Source: DASVHS01 sp036390755 (GTDB taxonomy: Bacteria > Acidobacteriota > Thermoanaerobaculia > Gp7-AA8). From it: DNA of 6,931 nucleotides. Below the pieces are notes generated by a model. That model was not told the origin of the DNA and searched no databases. It saw only the letters and a program-made list of their open reading frames with translations. Positions 4,507-6,931 of this stretch are shown in pieces. The stretch spans positions 1 through 6,931 of the forward strand of contig DASWBH010000175.1 in the NCBI GenBank assembly GCA_036390755.1. Direction: 5' to 3'. Made by a program: the position numbers and the translations under genes. Within the stretch, counting starts at the first letter, position 1. Each line of letters opens with the position of its first letter.

Positions 4507-6225
4507 GTGCACCCCGACATCGACGAGCTTCGTCCAAAAATGAAGGAGATCCTGTACGACTGCGCGGTCGAGATCCGCGCGACGAAGGCTGCCCTTTATC
4601 TGCTCGATGTCGCCACGCGCAAATACGAACTCGTCGCGGAGTTCGGATTCCGCGGCGCGGTGCGTCAGTCGGTGGGCAACAACCATCCGATGGTCGACCG
4701 CTGCAGCCGCGGCCGCTCGCCGTTCTTCGTCAACAGCCCCGGACAGGAGCCGCGTCTCTCCGAGCTTCTGTTCGAAGCGTCGACCGAAAAGCTGATGGGC
4801 GTGCCGATCTTCTCGCGCGGTCTGCTCGTCGGCTTCATCGACATCCGCGACAAGAGCCAGAAGCAGCCCTTCGACCAGTTCGACATCGCGAAGGGGCAGT
4901 CGATCGCCGAACGGATCCTCGCTCTGTTCGCAACGAAGAACGTGTGGAACCAGCGGTTCATCACGCTGTCGGACGCGGACGCCATTCCTGGCCGCTCCGG
5001 GGCACCGCCGCCACAACCGCCGCCGCCGCCCGTCGAGCCGCGTCCGGCCTCGAACGTCACCGGCACAGTCGGCACGCCGGTGCCGGTCAAGTCCGCTCCA
5101 CCGCATAAAGGGAGTGTACCGGTGCTTGCCGGCACGCCGAGCGCGGCGCAGATCGTCACGAAAGCGCGCGCCGCGGTCGCAGGACTGGCCGCGCCGCCGC
5201 CCGCGGAGAGCTTCGGCGCAGCGGAGATGGCCGCAGTTGCCGATGCGTTGCGATCGGTTCTTCTTCTCCCCGGCGCGGTCGCCGCGGTGTTCACGTCGAC
5301 GACGGCCGGCATTCAGGAAGTGGCATCGCGCGGCTCCATGACGCAGGACGGACTTTCGACGCTGAAGCTGAAGCTGCAGGCGTGGCTGAACAAGAGAGGC
5401 GAGTCGATCGGCACGATCCGCACGACGATGTCGACGCCGCTCGGCGTGACGATGCAGCCGGTCACGCCCTCGCATCTGCAGAAGGTGTTCACGGCGGTCG
5501 TGACGGCCGGCAACTTTCGCGGCCTGTATCTCACCGTGGCGTTCAACGAGCCGCCCGAGCGCTCGACGCACGAGCTGCTGTCGACGCTGCTCAATCAACT
5601 GCAGTCGGGAATCGAGGCCTCTTCGCTGCGTAGCTCGCTGCAGAACAGCCGCATCAGGATCGCCGAGCGCCTCGTCGAGCCGGAGTTCACGAGCTATCCG
5701 GAGCTGCGGCGGCACTCCGCGACGGTCGCCGATCTCTCCGAGAATTTCGCGCGCTTCCTCGCGCTGACACCGGCCGAGGTCGAAGCGGTGAAGATCACCG
5801 GACTGGTACACGACTGCGGGATGCGCCTGCTCGATTACGAGCGTCTGTATCGCAAGCGCGATCTGAGTCACGACGAGCTTTCGCTTCTCCGCGACCACGT
5901 CTTCGTCGGCGCCGCCATGGCCGAGCCGGTGCTCGGAGCCGACATCGCGCGCGCAGTGCTCTGCCATCACGAGCGAGTCGACGGCGGCGGCTATCCGAAC
6001 GAGCTGCACGGCGAGGACATCCCGCTCATCGCCCGGGTTGTGCAGGTCGTCGAGGTCTACATCGCGATCACCGATCCTGCGACGTATCAGACTCCCGAGC
6101 CGCCCGACGCTGCGCTCGCCGCGATTCGCCGCGGCGCGGGTGCGCAATTCGATCAGCAGTTCGCGCTCCGGTTCGACGAGATGATGCGCGCGCGCGTCGA
6201 GTCCACTAAACTCGCCGGCCGATGA
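4507..6225 (+). CDS. GAF-domain and HD-GYP-domain signalling protein (putative, possibly degenerate, cyclic di-GMP phosphodiesterase)
   Basis: The 572-residue cytoplasmic protein has an N-terminal GAF-like sensor (about 8-145, with VPIFSRGLLVGFIDIRD). A Pro/Ala-rich linker covers about 162-205, including PPPQPPPPP, and a second GAF-like region spans about 230-375 (GAVAAVFTS to FRGLYLTVAFNEPP). A C-terminal HD-GYP domain runs from about 390 to 560. HD-GYP domains hydrolyse cyclic di-GMP. Most metal ligands are visible: E399 and H403 (ELRRH), H435-D436, H464 (RDH) and H487-H488 in HHERVDGGGYP, with the GYP at 495-497. Two usual residues differ: HDIGK reads HDCGM (Lys to Met at 439) and the late VAD motif reads VVE (Asp to Glu at 516). 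Activity is therefore uncertain and it may instead bind or sense. The start GTG lies 10 bases after the GerW-family gene, and the stop overlaps gatC by ATGA. Confidence 0.88.
   Translation: MHPDIDELRPKMKEILYDCAVEIRATKAALYLLDVATRKYELVAEFGFRGAVRQSVGNNHPMVDRCSRGRSPFFVNSPGQEPRLSELLFEASTEKLMGVPIFSRGLLVGFIDIRDKSQKQPFDQFDIAKGQSIAERILALFATKNVWNQRFITLSDADAIPGRSGAPPPQPPPPPVEPRPASNVTGTVGTPVPVKSAPPHKGSVPVLAGTPSAAQIVTKARAAVAGLAAPPPAESFGAAEMAAVADALRSVLLLPGAVAAVFTSTTAGIQEVASRGSMTQDGLSTLKLKLQAWLNKRGESIGTIRTTMSTPLGVTMQPVTPSHLQKVFTAVVTAGNFRGLYLTVAFNEPPERSTHELLSTLLNQLQSGIEASSLRSSLQNSRIRIAERLVEPEFTSYPELRRHSATVADLSENFARFLALTPAEVEAVKITGLVHDCGMRLLDYERLYRKRDLSHDELSLLRDHVFVGAAMAEPVLGADIARAVLCHHERVDGGGYPNELHGEDIPLIARVVQVVEVYIAITDPATYQTPEPPDAALAAIRRGAGAQFDQQFALRFDEMMRARVESTKLAGR
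6207..6212 (+). promoter_or_regulatory. Possible -10 element (TAAACT) upstream of gatC
   Basis: TAAACT lies inside the end of the HD-GYP gene and ends 9 bases before the gatC ATG at 6222. It is a rare A/T-rich hexamer in this sequence and could start a nearly leaderless gatCA transcript. No -35 box is evident. Confidence 0.2.
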
Positions 6226-6512
6226 AGATCGATCGTGCCGAGGCGCAGCGAATTGCGGCGCTGGCGCATCTCGAGTTCGACGACGCCGGGCTCGATCGCA
6301 TGGCCGCCGAGATGACCCGCATCCTCGGGTACATCGAGATGCTGTCGAAGGTTGACGCCGCCGAAGCCGGCGGCGCTACGCGGAAGAACGCCGACACTCC
6401 GCTTCGCGAAGACGTTGCGCGACCGTCCATCGATCGCGAGCGCGCAGCGTCGAACGCACCCGAGTGGGACAGCGGCTTCTTCGTCGTGCCGGCGATCATC
6501 GAGGGCGAGTAG
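6222..6512 (+). CDS. gatC: Asp-tRNA(Asn)/Glu-tRNA(Gln) amidotransferase subunit C
   Basis: This is a 96-residue protein of normal GatC length. GatC is the small subunit that wraps around GatA and stabilises the GatCAB complex, which converts Glu-tRNA(Gln) and/or Asp-tRNA(Asn) to the amide form. Family features are the N-terminal helices (RIAALAHLEFDDAGLDRMAAEM, then ILGYIEMLSKVD), the LREDV motif at about residue 61, and the C-terminal FFVVPAIIEGE that packs on GatA. The ATG overlaps the HD-GYP stop (ATGA, 6222-6225), and the TAG shares one base with the GTG of gatA at 6512. The order gatC-gatA is common, and identification is firm. gatB is not in the window. Confidence 0.95.
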   Translation: MKIDRAEAQRIAALAHLEFDDAGLDRMAAEMTRILGYIEMLSKVDAAEAGGATRKNADTPLREDVARPSIDRERAASNAPEWDSGFFVVPAIIEGE

Positions 6513-6931
6513 TGGCAGGCGTTCTCGATCTGCCGTTCACCGAAGCGCGAACGCAGGTGTCGCCGGCCGAGTACGTGCGTGCGTCGCTCGACGCGATCGA
6601 AAAGCAGAACAGCGCGCTCAACGCGTTCCTCCGCGTCAATGACAGCGCGAGCGGCGCGTTTCCGATTGCCATCAAGGACAACATCGTCACCACCGACATG
6701 CCGACCACGTGTGCGTCGCGCATCCTCGGCACGTTCGTGTCACCGTTCGATGCGACCGCAGTCGAGCGTCTGCGCGCGAAAGGCGCGGCCATCGTGGGCA
6801 AGACGAACCTCGACGAGTTCGCGATGGGCTCGTCGACGGAGCACTCCGCGTTCGGACCGGCGCGCAATCCGTGGGACACGTCGCGCGTTCCGGGCGGTTC
6901 GTCCGGCGGATCGGCGGCCGCGGTCGCGGCG
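6512..6931 (+). CDS. gatA: Asp-tRNA(Asn)/Glu-tRNA(Gln) amidotransferase subunit A, N-terminal 140 residues (runs off the window end)
   Basis: A GTG start at 6512, overlapping the gatC stop by one base, opens a frame that stays open to the last base. GatA is the amidase subunit that releases ammonia from glutamine. Visible hallmarks are PIAIKDNIVTTDMPTTCASR with the catalytic Lys at residue 55, GAAIVGKTNLDEFAMGSSTE, and RNPWDTSRVPGGSSGGSAAA, whose Ser-rich loop supplies the cis-Ser of the Ser-cisSer-Lys triad. The nucleophilic Ser lies beyond the window. The stretch between LNAFLRV and PIAIKDN is only about ten residues, where most GatA proteins have a longer helical segment, so the Lys sits roughly 20-25 residues nearer the N-terminus than usual (Lys79 in S. 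aureus GatA). It has no Shine-Dalgarno sequence and is probably translated by coupling to gatC. Confidence 0.95.
   Translation, partial: MAGVLDLPFTEARTQVSPAEYVRASLDAIEKQNSALNAFLRVNDSASGAFPIAIKDNIVTTDMPTTCASRILGTFVSPFDATAVERLRAKGAAIVGKTNLDEFAMGSSTEHSAFGPARNPWDTSRVPGGSSGGSAAAVAA

Noticed and set aside
5060..5140. Short G+C-rich repeats (GGCACGCCG) in the linker of the GAF/HD-GYP gene
   Set aside because: They are in-frame codons of a Pro/Gly/Thr-rich low-complexity linker. No terminator-like T run or other regulatory feature is present.
4432..6147. Long open frame on the minus strand (571 codons)
   Set aside because: It is Arg/Asp/Gly-rich with no domain, and lies opposite a clearly functional GAF/HD-GYP gene. 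Long antisense frames are expected in G+C-rich coding sequence.

Overview
The window is G+C-rich bacterial chromosome packed with same-strand genes that overlap or nearly touch. All ten coding regions read left to right and no terminator separates them, so it looks like one long operon or a chain of coupled operons. No insertion sequences, tRNA, rRNA or CRISPR array are visible. Gene content (RodZ-like HTH membrane protein, HEAT-like repeat proteins, J-domain/TPR protein, PP2C phosphatase, GerW-family protein, GAF/HD-GYP protein, gatC-gatA) and the near absence of Shine-Dalgarno sequences suggest a deep-branching Gram-negative lineage such as Acidobacteriota. That placement is inference and weak.

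Layout: 1-540 is the 3' part of an alpha-helical repeat protein. 542-1411 is a RodZ-like cytoskeleton/HTH membrane protein. 1408-2499 is a second HEAT-like repeat protein that shares a C-terminal motif with the first. 2506-3162 is a J-domain protein with TPR repeats. 3167-3922 is a PP2C-type Ser/Thr phosphatase. 3919-4155 is a small selenoprotein of the Rdx (SelW/SelT/SelH) family, read through an in-frame TGA. 4155-4496 is a GerW/YtfJ-family protein. 4507-6225 is a GAF + HD-GYP signalling protein. 6222-6512 is gatC, and 6512 to the window end is the start of gatA.

The main discovery is the selenoprotein at 3919-4155. Conventional translation ends at the TGA at 3949-3951, leaving a 10-residue stub and an apparent gap of about 200 bases, or letting the next gene be extended falsely upstream to a TTG at 3948. 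Reading TGA as selenocysteine gives a complete 78-residue Rdx protein with a Cys-Gly-Val-Sec redox motif. Its start overlaps the previous stop (ATGA), its stop overlaps the next start (TGATG), and a hairpin with bacterial SECIS geometry lies just after the TGA. TGA is the normal stop of five neighbouring genes, so the code itself is not reassigned. The host should therefore carry selA, selB, selC and selD elsewhere.

Functionally the region combines signalling and protein-quality modules (PP2C phosphatase, HD-GYP protein, J-domain/TPR adaptor, RodZ-like protein) with a redox selenoprotein, then runs by start-stop overlap into the GatCA subunits of the tRNA-dependent amidotransferase.
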